64,000 nucleotides of DNA. Source: Arcicella aurantiaca (GTDB taxonomy: Bacteria > Bacteroidota > Bacteroidia > Cytophagales > Spirosomataceae). Position numbers and translations under genes: made by a program. The notes under the pieces are model-generated. The model was given only the letters and a program-made list of their open reading frames with translations, was not told where the DNA came from and did not search any database. This document shows positions 16,099 through 25,125 of this stretch, piece after piece (positions within the stretch are counted from its first letter, which is position 1; every line of letters begins with the position of its first letter). The stretch spans positions 110,585 to 174,584 of the forward strand of contig NZ_QGGO01000011.1 in assembly GCF_003148625.1 (NCBI RefSeq), given 5' to 3'.

Positions 16099-16968
16099 TT
16101 ATTTTTTCTCTGCTCTTAAACGCCAGTTATCTTCAAAATCTTTTCCCGGAATTTGTAAGTTAACATCAACTTCTGGTTTTACTGCGGTTTTATTGTACGC
16201 CATTACGTAATATCCAAAACCAAAAATCCAGTGTAATTCAAAATTTCCAATATTTTTAGGTAAATCTTGCAAAGGCACTTCGTCAGCAAACATGGGGTTG
16301 GCTTTCATCAAAGTTTTGTAAGTTGGTTCTTCTCTCAACCATGCAGGAACACTTTCGTCACCAACTACAATTCTTGCACCGACTTTTGCTACACGATTAA
16401 ATTCTTCAAAAGCTTCTTTACGTTCTGCAAAAGTGTTGATTCCCCCGAAGTGAAAAACAGCATCAAAAGTATTATCTTCAAATGGTAAATAGGTACCGTT
16501 GGCAATGAAATAATTAACCGTAACTCCGTCTGGTTGAAGACGTTGCTTGGCTAATTGTAACATTTTTGGCGATAAATCTGAAAGAAAAGCTTCTCCATTT
16601 GGAGCAATTCCTTTGATAATTAATTCCGAATCTTTACCTGTACCTGCTCCAACTTCCAAAACCTTCATTCCAGGTTTAAGATTTAAAAGCGAACACATTT
16701 TCTCACGATTTTCTTGTTCGTCAGCATTTAATGATTCAAAAACCCAAGTTACACCACGGTCATATCTTTGGAAGGCATCATCGTAAGCAACACGTTCTTT
16801 TCTATCTTGTTCAAAAAGCTCTTTCGGAAAAGTCAAATCAACGATTTCGTCAATTTCATAGCTAAGTGGTTCAGCTTCAGAAGTGTTGTGTAATGTTTTG
16901 CCATCTTCAGATAAAACAAGTTTCGTTTTTGTTTTAGGGCAAATAAAATTTTGTTCGTAATTATTCAT
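16099..16968 (-). CDS. Class I SAM-dependent methyltransferase with Trm112-like N-terminus
   Basis: A 289-residue enzyme. Residues 1-45 look like a Trm112/YcaR-like mini-domain (FICPKTKTKL.....LSYEIDEIVDL) that lacks the usual second Cys pair. The methyltransferase domain follows, with motif I VLEVGAGTGKD (about 103-113), DLSPKMLQLAKQRL, and FDAVFHFGGINTF. It would methylate a small molecule, lipid or sugar. In ABC-transporter-dependent O-antigen systems a methyltransferase can cap the chain and be read by the Wzt C-terminal domain; both parts exist here, so a capping role is a reasonable inference, not proof. A 14-base direct repeat lies just upstream of its start. Confidence 0.82.
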   Translation of the reverse strand: MNNYEQNFICPKTKTKLVLSEDGKTLHNTSEAEPLSYEIDEIVDLTFPKELFEQDRKERVAYDDAFQRYDRGVTWVFESLNADEQENREKMCSLLNLKPGMKVLEVGAGTGKDSELIIKGIAPNGEAFLSDLSPKMLQLAKQRLQPDGVTVNYFIANGTYLPFEDNTFDAVFHFGGINTFAERKEAFEEFNRVAKVGARIVVGDESVPAWLREEPTYKTLMKANPMFADEVPLQDLPKNIGNFELHWIFGFGYYVMAYNKTAVKPEVDVNLQIPGKDFEDNWRLRAEKK

Positions 16969-16981
16969 CTTATTATAGTAA

Positions 16982-17008
16982 GCGAAAAGTGATTTGCGAA
17001 AAGTGGAT
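16982..17008. repeat. Short direct repeat (period 14) before the methyltransferase gene
   Basis: Two near-identical units GCGAAAAGTGATTT and GCGAAAAGTGGAT. They end 13 bases from the methyltransferase start codon read on the minus strand. Confidence 0.5.
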
Positions 17009-17079
17009 ATTTAGTTGAATTATCTTTTTTGCAAACCTAAATTCTTTTGGTAAACATAGAATTGAATCTATGGTACATT

Positions 17080-17739
17080 TTACAAATTAATATCTTTACT
17101 CGAAATTTTGGCTTTTTCAGCAGGGTTACCTTTATAGATACTCCATTCGTCGGTTTTTTTACCTGTGAAGTTCGTTCCCATCGCAATTAACGTACCTTCT
17201 GCCAAATGAACTCCGTCTCTGATAGTAGCATTTACCCCTATAAAACAATAAGGTTCAACCACGCAACGTCCCGAAAGTACGATGTGAGAAGTAAAATAAA
17301 CGTGGTCTTTGATGGTACTGTGATGCCCGATATGATTACCCGACCAAAGTACCACATCATTACCAATCGTCACGAAGGGTTGGATAGTATTATCTTCTAA
17401 AATAAAGCAATTCTCACCAATTTTATCTGTCAAAACTGTTGCTTTTGAACTGATATAAGAAATGAATTCGTAGCCTTTATCTTTTGCTTCTTGGTAAACT
17501 TTGGCTCTTACCTGATTCATTTTTCGTTCAGAAAGTGGAGCGAAAAATTTATATTCAGTAGGAGGGAAGAGCGTTGTAACTTCCTCAAAAGGAACAACTT
17601 GAATCCCACAAAAAGTAGGTTCTTTTATATATTCTTGATTGACTGTAAAAGCAACGATTTCATGTTCTGAATCATTGGTCAGATAATAATGTGCTAATTC
17701 AGCAACTAATTCGGTTCCGAATACTACTACTTTTGCCAT
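17080..17739 (-). CDS. PglD/NeuD-type sugar O-/N-acyltransferase
   Basis: A 219-residue acyltransferase. The N-terminal part (about 1-85) is the PglD-type nucleotide-sugar-binding domain (KVVVFGTELVAELAHYYL). The C-terminal part is a left-handed beta-helix of hexapeptide repeats (IGENCFILEDNTIQPFVTIGNDVVLWSGN), with the catalytic-type His in NHIGHHS. It would transfer an acyl group, usually acetyl, to an amino sugar or sialic-acid-like sugar. With the DegT aminotransferase in the same operon it fits synthesis of an N-acylated amino sugar. It lies 33 bases upstream-to-downstream of wbqC on the same strand. Confidence 0.88.
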   Translation of the reverse strand: MAKVVVFGTELVAELAHYYLTNDSEHEIVAFTVNQEYIKEPTFCGIQVVPFEEVTTLFPPTEYKFFAPLSERKMNQVRAKVYQEAKDKGYEFISYISSKATVLTDKIGENCFILEDNTIQPFVTIGNDVVLWSGNHIGHHSTIKDHVYFTSHIVLSGRCVVEPYCFIGVNATIRDGVHLAEGTLIAMGTNFTGKKTDEWSIYKGNPAEKAKISSKDINL

Positions 17740-17772
17740 TTTATAGAAATTTTAGCTTTAGAACGCTATTGA

Positions 17773-18483
17773 TTAAACAAGTTCGTACTCTTTTAAAAAC
17801 TCTTGTATTTTTTCTTTTGAATTGAACATCAAAACATCAATCATCGAAAGCCAAGGCACAAATTCATTTTTGAACTGTGAATAAACAACTGGCTTTGCTT
17901 TGATAAAATTGAGTTTTAAGTTTTTCGATTCAAAATATGCTTTATCGTATAATTCTAAGCCGCCAATTGGATTAATATAATGATTGGCTTTCTCTTGTAA
18001 GCAAATATCTAAAATTCTTTCTTGAGCCTTTAAATCAGTATTTTGGTAAATCGTTGAAGAAGGTACAAGTTCAGTTTTAATATCTAAATACTCACAAATT
18101 ACTTTTAGGTTATTGAAAATTACATTTGAAGTATTAAGTTCTTCCACATTGAACGTTTTTTCGATAATTTCAAGTCCTTCTTTGTAAAATGGGGCTTTTT
18201 TATAGCTTTGTTCAATCGTTTTTAGAAATTTATTTTTCCAAGCCGCATCCCAATTAACATCAATTTCATCTATCAATTTATTCTGACTTGCATCTTTCAA
18301 CGGAATGGTAAATAAACTATCTTTTCCATTTACTAAAATCCTATTTCTGTTTATCCAACCTCTGTTAATGAAATTGACATCGTCGTAAATTACAAATTTA
18401 TCAACTGCATTGATTAATTGAAAATACCCGATATAAGGAAATATATAGGGTTGCATAATGGCAAGTTTCATAGGATTATTCAT
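17773..18483 (-). CDS. WbqC family protein
   Basis: A protein of about 236 residues of the WbqC family, found in O-antigen and surface-glycan loci and still without a proven reaction. The diagnostic start KLAIMQPYIFPYIGYFQLI, then FVIYDDVNFINRGWINRN, is clear; HYINPIGGLELYD lies near residue 175. The open frame continues four codons upstream to a TTG that falls inside the REP-like element, so the ATG at 18483 is chosen; the ATG at 18471 (MKLAIMQPY) is also possible. The gene starts three bases after REP-like element 2. It may act with the aminotransferase and acyltransferase on a sugar precursor. Confidence 0.87.
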   Translation of the reverse strand: MNNPMKLAIMQPYIFPYIGYFQLINAVDKFVIYDDVNFINRGWINRNRILVNGKDSLFTIPLKDASQNKLIDEIDVNWDAAWKNKFLKTIEQSYKKAPFYKEGLEIIEKTFNVEELNTSNVIFNNLKVICEYLDIKTELVPSSTIYQNTDLKAQERILDICLQEKANHYINPIGGLELYDKAYFESKNLKLNFIKAKPVVYSQFKNEFVPWLSMIDVLMFNSKEKIQEFLKEYELV

Positions 18484-18486
18484 TTT

Positions 18487-18544
18487 GTAACGCAAACCTT
18501 AGTCTGTTACAAACTTTTGGATTACAGACTAAAGTCTGTGTTAC
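18487..18544. repeat. REP-like inverted element 2 (GTAAC...GTTAC)
   Basis: A 58-base element: a degenerate arm GTAACGCAAACCTTAGTCTG and an exact arm ACAGACTAAAGTCTGTG ending in GTTAC, in inverted order around a 14-base spacer. The same palindrome (ACAGACT-AAAGTCTGT type) occurs at 47028. It ends three bases from the wbqC start and begins a few bases after the preceding membrane protein gene. Confidence 0.85.
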
Positions 18545-18547
18545 TTA

Positions 18548-20662
18548 TTAGTTTAATTTTCTTAAATAATAATCTTCACCTTTTACAATCAAATTTGTCA
18601 AGGTTGTATCTGTCCCTAACCTAATATCACCTTTAATGGGTTTGATTACACTTTTTGCAAAAAATAGATATTCTGCATTTTTAGGCATTGGCTGAACACC
18701 TTTTTCAAATGGGTTTACAACAATTAGTTTCCGAGTTAACTTATTTCCCCAAAGTGGATATTCGTAGTCATCGTTAATAGTTGCAACGGCAACTGTGGCA
18801 TTTTGAGGAACTATTTGGTTGAATTTCTGATAAGCAGGCGTAATGTCTGGTCTTGCCCATGTCTGAAAAGCTACTCTTTCTGTATCAAATGCTGATTTTC
18901 TACCCATTGCTGCAAATGGCAAACAACGTTCATTGAGATAAACTGCCAATATTGCGGATAATGCTCCGACAAATACGACTAAACCTACATAAATTTTTTG
19001 TACACTAAATTTAAAACTTTCAAGTTTCCAATTTGTAAATAAAAGGGATAAAAATGGAACGGCATAAACTGCGGTACTTATCATGTATCGACCTTTCCAT
19101 GGGTCATAAGCTGCCGTAAATGAAAGTGCAAGGAAGTGTAGTAAAAACGCTATTCCTAATATATAATACCCGATTCCTTTACGGATAAAACCTGTTAAAA
19201 CTAAAAATATCAAAGGTAGAATAAATGCAAAACCAAAAATACCCCAAGATGGATTGGCATTGAAAAATTCAAATCTTTTGTGATAAGTAAAAGGAATAAT
19301 CGTAAAATCAGTTGTTTCTTCTAATCTTAAAGGCGTTTTCTTTTCTAATTTGATGAGTGGTTTTTTCATCAAATCATTGATGTTTTCACCTTTATCCCAG
19401 TTTCTTAAACCGTCTAAATTCACCATGTCGATGGTATAACGAATCACATTTCGTGAACCTTGAATGATTAAGTTTTTTGTTGTTCCTGCTCGTTCAACAG
19501 ATTGATGTTTTAAAGCTGTTGGAGGTCCAATTGGATGTTTATAAACTTGGATGTTTTTCAAATATCCTGTTGGTAATGTAAACAAGCAAATACCAATAAG
19601 TAAACCTACAAAAAGGTGTTTGAAGCGGGCAAAAATTAGCCAAAACACAGAAGTATTATCTGTGATTTTTTCATATTGTTTTTGTGGATTGAAACTTGGC
19701 TTTTTTATGTCAATGACTCTGCTCCATTTTTCTTCATAAAAAACAGTGTAAAGTATAATGAAAAATAGTGGAGGAAATGAAAAGGCAAATGTGATTTTAT
19801 GTCCTAAGGCAATTCCGAAAGTCATGCCTGCCAAATACAGGTATCTACGCCAAAGTTTCTCACGATAGGTAAATAAGAAATATACTAAACAAGTTAAATA
19901 TGATGCTAATACGATGTCAGTTTCGGTAGTTACCGACTGCATTAAAACATTGGGAAGTAACCAAATTGCTAAGGCACAAAATACACCTGCTGAGAAATTA
20001 TTGCTTAAACTACGTGCTATCCCGAATGCTCCGAAACCAACTATTAAATAAGCAGAATGGTGAATGGCTTTGAACCAGTTTTCAATTTTACCAGACATCA
20101 AATAATTGTATATCTGAATGGTACAAATACTTTTTGGATAGGTGTCAATATTCCAGTTTGTTCCTCCAAAATGAGCCATTGTACCGTGGTCTAAATAATA
20201 TAAAAGGCGATTCAAATGCCCTGTCATACTATCCCATTCGTTAGGTGGCGTATAGAATATCAATAATAGATTGGTAATTTCAACTATTCCAAAGGTTAAA
20301 AATAAACCCCCAAATACAAATTTTAAAAATAGCGAAAGTCCCCCAAACCAATTCCAAACTAATTGAATTCTACTTCCAATGATTTCAAAGAATGTGAAGT
20401 TTTCTCGTCTATCTCTTGCAAAAAACTTGGCAAAAAGAATATAGAAGATAAAGGTCGGGATGAAAACACCCCATGCCCAAAAGCGTCTATCATTAATTTT
20501 ATCGACTTCTGAAAGTACAAAACCAGTAAAAATTACACTACCACAAAATACTACATACGCAGTGATGATAATGTCAATTAATGATTTTTTGCATACCCGA
20601 GCCGCAACACGGATAACAAAACCGATAAATATTAGAAAAATTATTGGATAGAAAAATACCAT
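18548..20662 (-). CDS. Polytopic GT-C family (GT39-like) glycosyltransferase
   Basis: A 704-residue inner-membrane protein with about 12-13 hydrophobic segments across residues 1-580 and a periplasmic C-terminal tail. The first large loop, after a hydrophobic helix, has YTPPNEWDSMTGHLNRLLYYLDHGT, the position of the catalytic Asp in GT-C enzymes. A TTETDIVLASYLTCLVYFLF segment follows. This resembles ArnT/PMT-like transferases that use a lipid-linked sugar donor on the periplasmic side. In this locus it may add a branch or terminal sugar to the exported glycan. The gene stops about 4 bases before REP-like element 2. The exact family and the substrate are uncertain. Confidence 0.75.
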   Translation of the reverse strand: MVFFYPIIFLIFIGFVIRVAARVCKKSLIDIIITAYVVFCGSVIFTGFVLSEVDKINDRRFWAWGVFIPTFIFYILFAKFFARDRRENFTFFEIIGSRIQLVWNWFGGLSLFLKFVFGGLFLTFGIVEITNLLLIFYTPPNEWDSMTGHLNRLLYYLDHGTMAHFGGTNWNIDTYPKSICTIQIYNYLMSGKIENWFKAIHHSAYLIVGFGAFGIARSLSNNFSAGVFCALAIWLLPNVLMQSVTTETDIVLASYLTCLVYFLFTYREKLWRRYLYLAGMTFGIALGHKITFAFSFPPLFFIILYTVFYEEKWSRVIDIKKPSFNPQKQYEKITDNTSVFWLIFARFKHLFVGLLIGICLFTLPTGYLKNIQVYKHPIGPPTALKHQSVERAGTTKNLIIQGSRNVIRYTIDMVNLDGLRNWDKGENINDLMKKPLIKLEKKTPLRLEETTDFTIIPFTYHKRFEFFNANPSWGIFGFAFILPLIFLVLTGFIRKGIGYYILGIAFLLHFLALSFTAAYDPWKGRYMISTAVYAVPFLSLLFTNWKLESFKFSVQKIYVGLVVFVGALSAILAVYLNERCLPFAAMGRKSAFDTERVAFQTWARPDITPAYQKFNQIVPQNATVAVATINDDYEYPLWGNKLTRKLIVVNPFEKGVQPMPKNAEYLFFAKSVIKPIKGDIRLGTDTTLTNLIVKGEDYYLRKLN

Positions 20663-20710
20663 TTATTGTAGTATGCTGATATTTATGAGTTAGCTAATTT
20701 GAGAAGAAAA

Positions 20711-21784
20711 TTATAGACAATCATTGACAATATTGGCAATAACTCTAACATCTTCGTGACTCAAATCATAATATAAAGGCAGAGCTAAGGCTCTTTTAGC
20801 ATAATCGTCGGAAATTGGGCAGTTACTTTCTTCAATTACAAATTTTAGACTGCTTAATGACGGATAAAAATATCTCCTTGGGAAGATTCCTTTAGCTTCT
20901 AAATTTGATTTTACTTTTAGTAGCGTAGTTTCTGAATCAAAGAATATCGGATAGTAGGCATAATTTGTTTCAGTTGGTAGAGAAACAACAGGTTTTACTA
21001 ATTTCGACCAATTTAAAAGAGAATCGTATAAAGCAAATATTTGACGACGAGCCTCAATTATTTCTCCCACTCTCGGTAGAACACACAATCCCATTGCTGC
21101 ATGAAATTCTGAATTTTTACCGTTAATGCCAATTGTCAAATAATTATCACCGATGTGTCCAAAACTTCTGTAACGGTCAATTAGATAGGCGTAATCATCA
21201 TTATCCGTAAAAATTGCTCCACCTTCGGTACTATGAAAAACTTTGGTTGAATGGAAGCTACACGTACTTATATCTCCGTAATTAAAAATCGAAGTTCCAT
21301 TAACATTTACCCCAAAACAATGAGCTGCGTCATAGATAAGTTTTAAATTATTATCAGCAGCAATTTGGGCTAATTTATCAACATCGCATGGGTTGCCATA
21401 AACGTGAGTTGCTAAAATTGCTTCGGTATTTTCTGTTATCTGTTCTTTTACCTTTTCTGGGTCGATACAAAAATCGGTTGTTAAAATATCTGCAAAAACA
21501 GGTTTGCAGTTCTCCCAAATTAAAGAATGAGTAGTAGCACAATAGGAGAAAGGCGTTGTGATAACTTCTTTTGTTATGCCTAAAACCTTCAATGCTATTT
21601 GAATGGCAATTGTACCGTTGCTAACAAATAAACAATGTTTAACTCCCAAAAAGTCTTTAAGTTTTTGTTCTAATTCTTTCACCATCGGGCCGTTATTGGT
21701 CAGTTGGTTGCTTTTAAAGATTTTTTCAACGTATTGTTGGTATTCTTCTAAGGGAGGTAAATATGTTTTGGTAACGTTTATCAT
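20711..21784 (-). CDS. DegT/DnrJ/EryC1/StrS aminotransferase
   Basis: A 357-residue PLP-dependent sugar aminotransferase. It shows FVSNGTIAIQIALKVL (about 53-68), the Asp that pairs with the pyridine nitrogen in LIYDAAHCFG (Asp152), and the Schiff-base lysine in SFHSTKVFHSTEGG (Lys181). These enzymes convert keto-sugar nucleotides to amino sugars for O-antigen or capsule. No 4,6-dehydratase is in the window, so the keto-sugar must be made elsewhere. It lies between the exporter ATPase gene and the GT-C gene in the same operon. Confidence 0.93.
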   Translation of the reverse strand: MINVTKTYLPPLEEYQQYVEKIFKSNQLTNNGPMVKELEQKLKDFLGVKHCLFVSNGTIAIQIALKVLGITKEVITTPFSYCATTHSLIWENCKPVFADILTTDFCIDPEKVKEQITENTEAILATHVYGNPCDVDKLAQIAADNNLKLIYDAAHCFGVNVNGTSIFNYGDISTCSFHSTKVFHSTEGGAIFTDNDDYAYLIDRYRSFGHIGDNYLTIGINGKNSEFHAAMGLCVLPRVGEIIEARRQIFALYDSLLNWSKLVKPVVSLPTETNYAYYPIFFDSETTLLKVKSNLEAKGIFPRRYFYPSLSSLKFVIEESNCPISDDYAKRALALPLYYDLSHEDVRVIANIVNDCL

Positions 21785-21859
21785 TTGATATTTAGTCAGA
21801 TTGTGAAGATTATGTGGCTTTTGATGAATTTACAGCAAAAACATGATAGTTATCATTCT

Positions 21860-23116
21860 CTAACTAATGCTTTCAAGTTCAAGTTGAGTAATAGGGAAAT
21901 TGATTTTTGGTCTGACATAACCAGGCCATTTACCATACCATGCTGTTCCTTCACGGTAATCTTCAATTTCAAAAATAAGAGATTCTTCAAAGTTGTAAAT
22001 GGCAGAAGCAGTATCTTTTACAACCATAAACGAAATCGAATATGAGCCATCATTAAGGAAATCAGCAGGCACTTCACATTCTGCATAAATAACTCCTTTG
22101 TCAAAAGCTCTTGATTCTGTTCCAATATTGAAAATACATTCGCCCGTTAATGAATTTAGGTGAAGGCTAATATTTAGATTAGCATTTTCCATCATGTTCC
22201 AAAATTCAATTTTTATTTTGAATGGAGTTCTTACATCAAGATGTTTTTGATTGTCTAAATAACTTGGAACTAATTTTATGCTTTTCAGACGAACTTTATC
22301 ATTTCCCGGAGCTTCTTCTGGCGTATCCCACCACGATTCTAAGGCAGTTTTTTGAACATGACTTAAATAGGTTGCTAAAACTTGATTAGTTTCACCCATC
22401 TCCATCAATTGTCCTTTCTGCATAAACATGGCTTTATTACAAAGTCCTTGTACAGCGGTAAGGTTATGGCTAACGAAAAGAATGGTTCTTCCAGAAGTTG
22501 AAGCATCTTTCATTTTACCCAAACATTTTCTTTGAAAATCAGCATCACCTACTGCTAATACTTCATCAACAATTAATATTTCGGGTTCAAGGTGAGCAGA
22601 TATTGCAAATCCTAAACGAACATACATTCCTGATGAATAGCGTTTTACGGGAGTATCTAAAAACTTTTCAACACCTGCAAAATCGACGATTGCATCAAAT
22701 TGTTTTTTGATGTCTTGGCGTTTCATTCCCAAAACTGCACCGTTCAAGAAAATATTTTCACGTCCTGATAATTCAGGGTGAAAACCTGTTCCAACTTCTA
22801 ACAAACTGGCAACCCTACCTTTAATGGTGATTTTACCTTCTGTTGGCTCGGTGATTCTACTTAATACTTTTAATAAAGTGGATTTTCCTGCTCCATTAGA
22901 ACCAATAATTCCAACTCTATCTCCTTGGTTAATATTAAAACTAACATCCTTTAATGCCCAAAAGTCTTCGTGACTAACTTGATTGGTCTCTTTTTTTGTA
23001 AAAAGATTTTTGATGTTGTCAGTTACAATTTCACGGAGAGTATTTCCTTTTGCATTGCCATTAATATGGTCAATGATATATCTTTTACTTATATTTTCTG
23101 CTTCAATTACTGTCAT
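21860..23116 (-). CDS. wzt: Polysaccharide ABC exporter ATPase with C-terminal glycan-binding domain (Wzt-like)
   Basis: A 418-residue protein. The ABC domain has Walker A GSNGAGKS (about 72-79), a Q-loop region SLLEVGTGFHPELSGREN, signature RYSSGMYVRL, Walker B ILIVDEVLAVGD and a His switch in FVSHN. This is the polysaccharide and teichoic-acid exporter subfamily. Residues of about 270-418 form a beta-rich domain (KIKIEFWNMMENANLNISLHL) like the Wzt carbohydrate-binding domain, which reads the finished end of the glycan. It pairs with the Wzm permease gene 67 bases upstream. The presence of this domain suggests that the chain carries a terminal modification. Confidence 0.93.
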   Translation of the reverse strand: MTVIEAENISKRYIIDHINGNAKGNTLREIVTDNIKNLFTKKETNQVSHEDFWALKDVSFNINQGDRVGIIGSNGAGKSTLLKVLSRITEPTEGKITIKGRVASLLEVGTGFHPELSGRENIFLNGAVLGMKRQDIKKQFDAIVDFAGVEKFLDTPVKRYSSGMYVRLGFAISAHLEPEILIVDEVLAVGDADFQRKCLGKMKDASTSGRTILFVSHNLTAVQGLCNKAMFMQKGQLMEMGETNQVLATYLSHVQKTALESWWDTPEEAPGNDKVRLKSIKLVPSYLDNQKHLDVRTPFKIKIEFWNMMENANLNISLHLNSLTGECIFNIGTESRAFDKGVIYAECEVPADFLNDGSYSISFMVVKDTASAIYNFEESLIFEIEDYREGTAWYGKWPGYVRPKINFPITQLELESIS

Positions 23117-23183
23117 TTTGCAAAGGAGATTTACTCCATGTCTTCAATTTTAATATATAATTCTGTAACAAAAACTGCTATTA

Positions 23184-24011
23184 TTAAATATAGTCCACAA
23201 AAGAATTTTCTTTTTTACGGAAAAATATTACAGATAATATGGTTGTGATTGTTACAAATATTACTGATGGAATGATGGTGTCCCATTGAAAATATTGATA
23301 GTTTGGAATCAAGCACCATCTAAATCCTTCAATTATGCCAGCTAATGGATTTATCCATTGATAAATAGGATACCAAGACAGTTCTTGAATAGTTGCTATT
23401 GGATAAGCAATAGGACAAACAAAAAAACCATACTGAACAATCAATGGAGCAATTTGCTGAAAATCTCTAAACTGAACATTTAAAGAGGCGAATATTACGC
23501 CTAAACTAAATGCTGAGAAAAAAGCTAAAACTAAAAAGAACGGTACAAATAAGATATTGAATGTTGGAGTATATCCCATGTATATTAAAAAAGGAATCAT
23601 TACTACAAATCCAACCAAAAAGTCTAATAATGGAACTGCTACTGAACTCAATGGCATTAATAGTCTTGGGAAATATACTTTTGAAACCAAATTAGCATTT
23701 CCTGTAATACTATTACTTACTTGTTGAAAAGACATAGCAAAGAAATTCCAAAATATTACCCCTGTGAAAATTATTATTTGCAGAGGAATTTCTGATTTAT
23801 TCTCAATTTTAGCCACTTTATCGAATGCAAAAACGAAAACGGCTACTGTTAATACTGGACGAAAAATAGCCCATGCAACGCCTACAAATGTTTGTTTATA
23901 TTTTACTGTAATATCACGAATTGCCAAAATGAATAACAATTCTTTAAATCTCCACAAGTCTTGCCAATAATACTTTTCTGACCTTCCTGACTCAATGACT
24001 GTTTCGTGCAT
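23184..24011 (-). CDS. wzm: Polysaccharide ABC exporter permease (Wzm-like)
   Basis: A 275-residue ABC-2 family permease with six predicted membrane helices. The N-terminus has the family pattern LWRFKELLFILAIRDITVKYKQTFVGVAWAIFRPVLT, and the last third has FFVCPIAYPIATI and YQWINPLAGIIEGFRW. It moves the lipid-linked polysaccharide across the inner membrane with Wzt. It lies 14 bases after wzz, so the two are tightly coupled in one operon. Confidence 0.94.
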   Translation of the reverse strand: MHETVIESGRSEKYYWQDLWRFKELLFILAIRDITVKYKQTFVGVAWAIFRPVLTVAVFVFAFDKVAKIENKSEIPLQIIIFTGVIFWNFFAMSFQQVSNSITGNANLVSKVYFPRLLMPLSSVAVPLLDFLVGFVVMIPFLIYMGYTPTFNILFVPFFLVLAFFSAFSLGVIFASLNVQFRDFQQIAPLIVQYGFFVCPIAYPIATIQELSWYPIYQWINPLAGIIEGFRWCLIPNYQYFQWDTIIPSVIFVTITTILSVIFFRKKENSFVDYI

Positions 24012-24025
24012 AAATTTGTTTTTTA

Positions 24026-25108
24026 CTAATTTGTTTTGATTTCGCTTAAAGTTTCTTTAAACGCCACATAAATAATTGCTAATAATAAACCAATGATTGA
24101 ACCAATGACAAGTCCTTTTTTTGTTGGGTCTGGTTCTGGAGAAATTGGTAATTCTGCATCATCAATGCGGGTTAATAGTGGGGTTTCTTTTGCCATTGAG
24201 AAATTAAGGTTATCCAAATTCTTCAACGCTTCAAAATACATACCTTGTAATTGTCCACTATTAGTTTGTAATCTTTGTTGTTGAACTAAGCCTTCCTGAA
24301 CAATAATTTGTTGATTTTGGTCAGCGTAACGTGCAGCAGCATTTTGAGTATAGTATAATTCTCTTTTTAGGGAATCAACACGATGTTTAATCAAATCTCT
24401 TAATTCACGTGTTTTCTGTGTTTTAGTTTCTTTGTAAAAATCGGTTACAATTTTCAAGTATAAATTTGCCCAAACGTATGATAAAGTGTCATTGCGGCTC
24501 GTAACTGCAAGGGTCAAAAATGATGCTTTTTTACTATCGTTCGCAACCACCGTATTTGGCATTAAATAAGCTTGAACAAGTCTAACTCTTGATTTTTCGT
24601 TGGGAGTTGCAGTTTCATAGCTGTCATGGTCAAACTTAAATGTTTGAATCGCTTGGTCATCTTCTAATTCATTTTCTAAAATTCCACTTTTTTTCAAATA
24701 GTAATTTCCAAAAATGACATCTTTTCCACCCACATTTACTTTCGTCAATACTGCACGATTGTATAGGTTTTTAGTTTTTAATAATTCAAGGAAGTTGTCT
24801 CCGCTAAACAAATTCGCTCCTGAAGAACTTCCTGCACTTATTCCAAAAGCACTTGCTAAATCTTGAAGACCACCAGCTCCACCACCGCCACCTCCGTTTT
24901 CCATATTAAAAACGATTTTAGCGATATAAATGGCGGGTTCTTTCGTTAATTTTTCAAAGAGATAGCCAACTCCAGTTCCTACAATAACAGCTAAAATAAG
25001 GACTTTCCAATTTCGTAGTATTAAATCCTTGAATGAGACCAATTTTACAACAATATCTTTGAATGAAAATTGGTCTTCTGGTAAAATATTATATTGATTA
25101 TCTGACAT
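24026..25108 (-). CDS. Chain-length determinant / polysaccharide co-polymerase (Wzz-like)
   Basis: A 360-residue inner-membrane protein. It has a cytosolic N-terminal stretch, one membrane helix at about 35-55, a periplasmic coiled-coil region (with a Gly-rich GGGGGAGG loop near 73-80 and long helices around 235-300) and a C-terminal membrane helix preceded by the proline-rich PISPEPDPTKKG. This is the Wzz/PCP topology, without a fused tyrosine kinase. It would set chain length or link the exporter to the outer-membrane protein encoded 17 bases upstream. Confidence 0.88.
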   Translation of the reverse strand: MSDNQYNILPEDQFSFKDIVVKLVSFKDLILRNWKVLILAVIVGTGVGYLFEKLTKEPAIYIAKIVFNMENGGGGGGAGGLQDLASAFGISAGSSSGANLFSGDNFLELLKTKNLYNRAVLTKVNVGGKDVIFGNYYLKKSGILENELEDDQAIQTFKFDHDSYETATPNEKSRVRLVQAYLMPNTVVANDSKKASFLTLAVTSRNDTLSYVWANLYLKIVTDFYKETKTQKTRELRDLIKHRVDSLKRELYYTQNAAARYADQNQQIIVQEGLVQQQRLQTNSGQLQGMYFEALKNLDNLNFSMAKETPLLTRIDDAELPISPEPDPTKKGLVIGSIIGLLLAIIYVAFKETLSEIKTN

Positions 25109-25125
25109 CCTGAGTAAAAATAAGT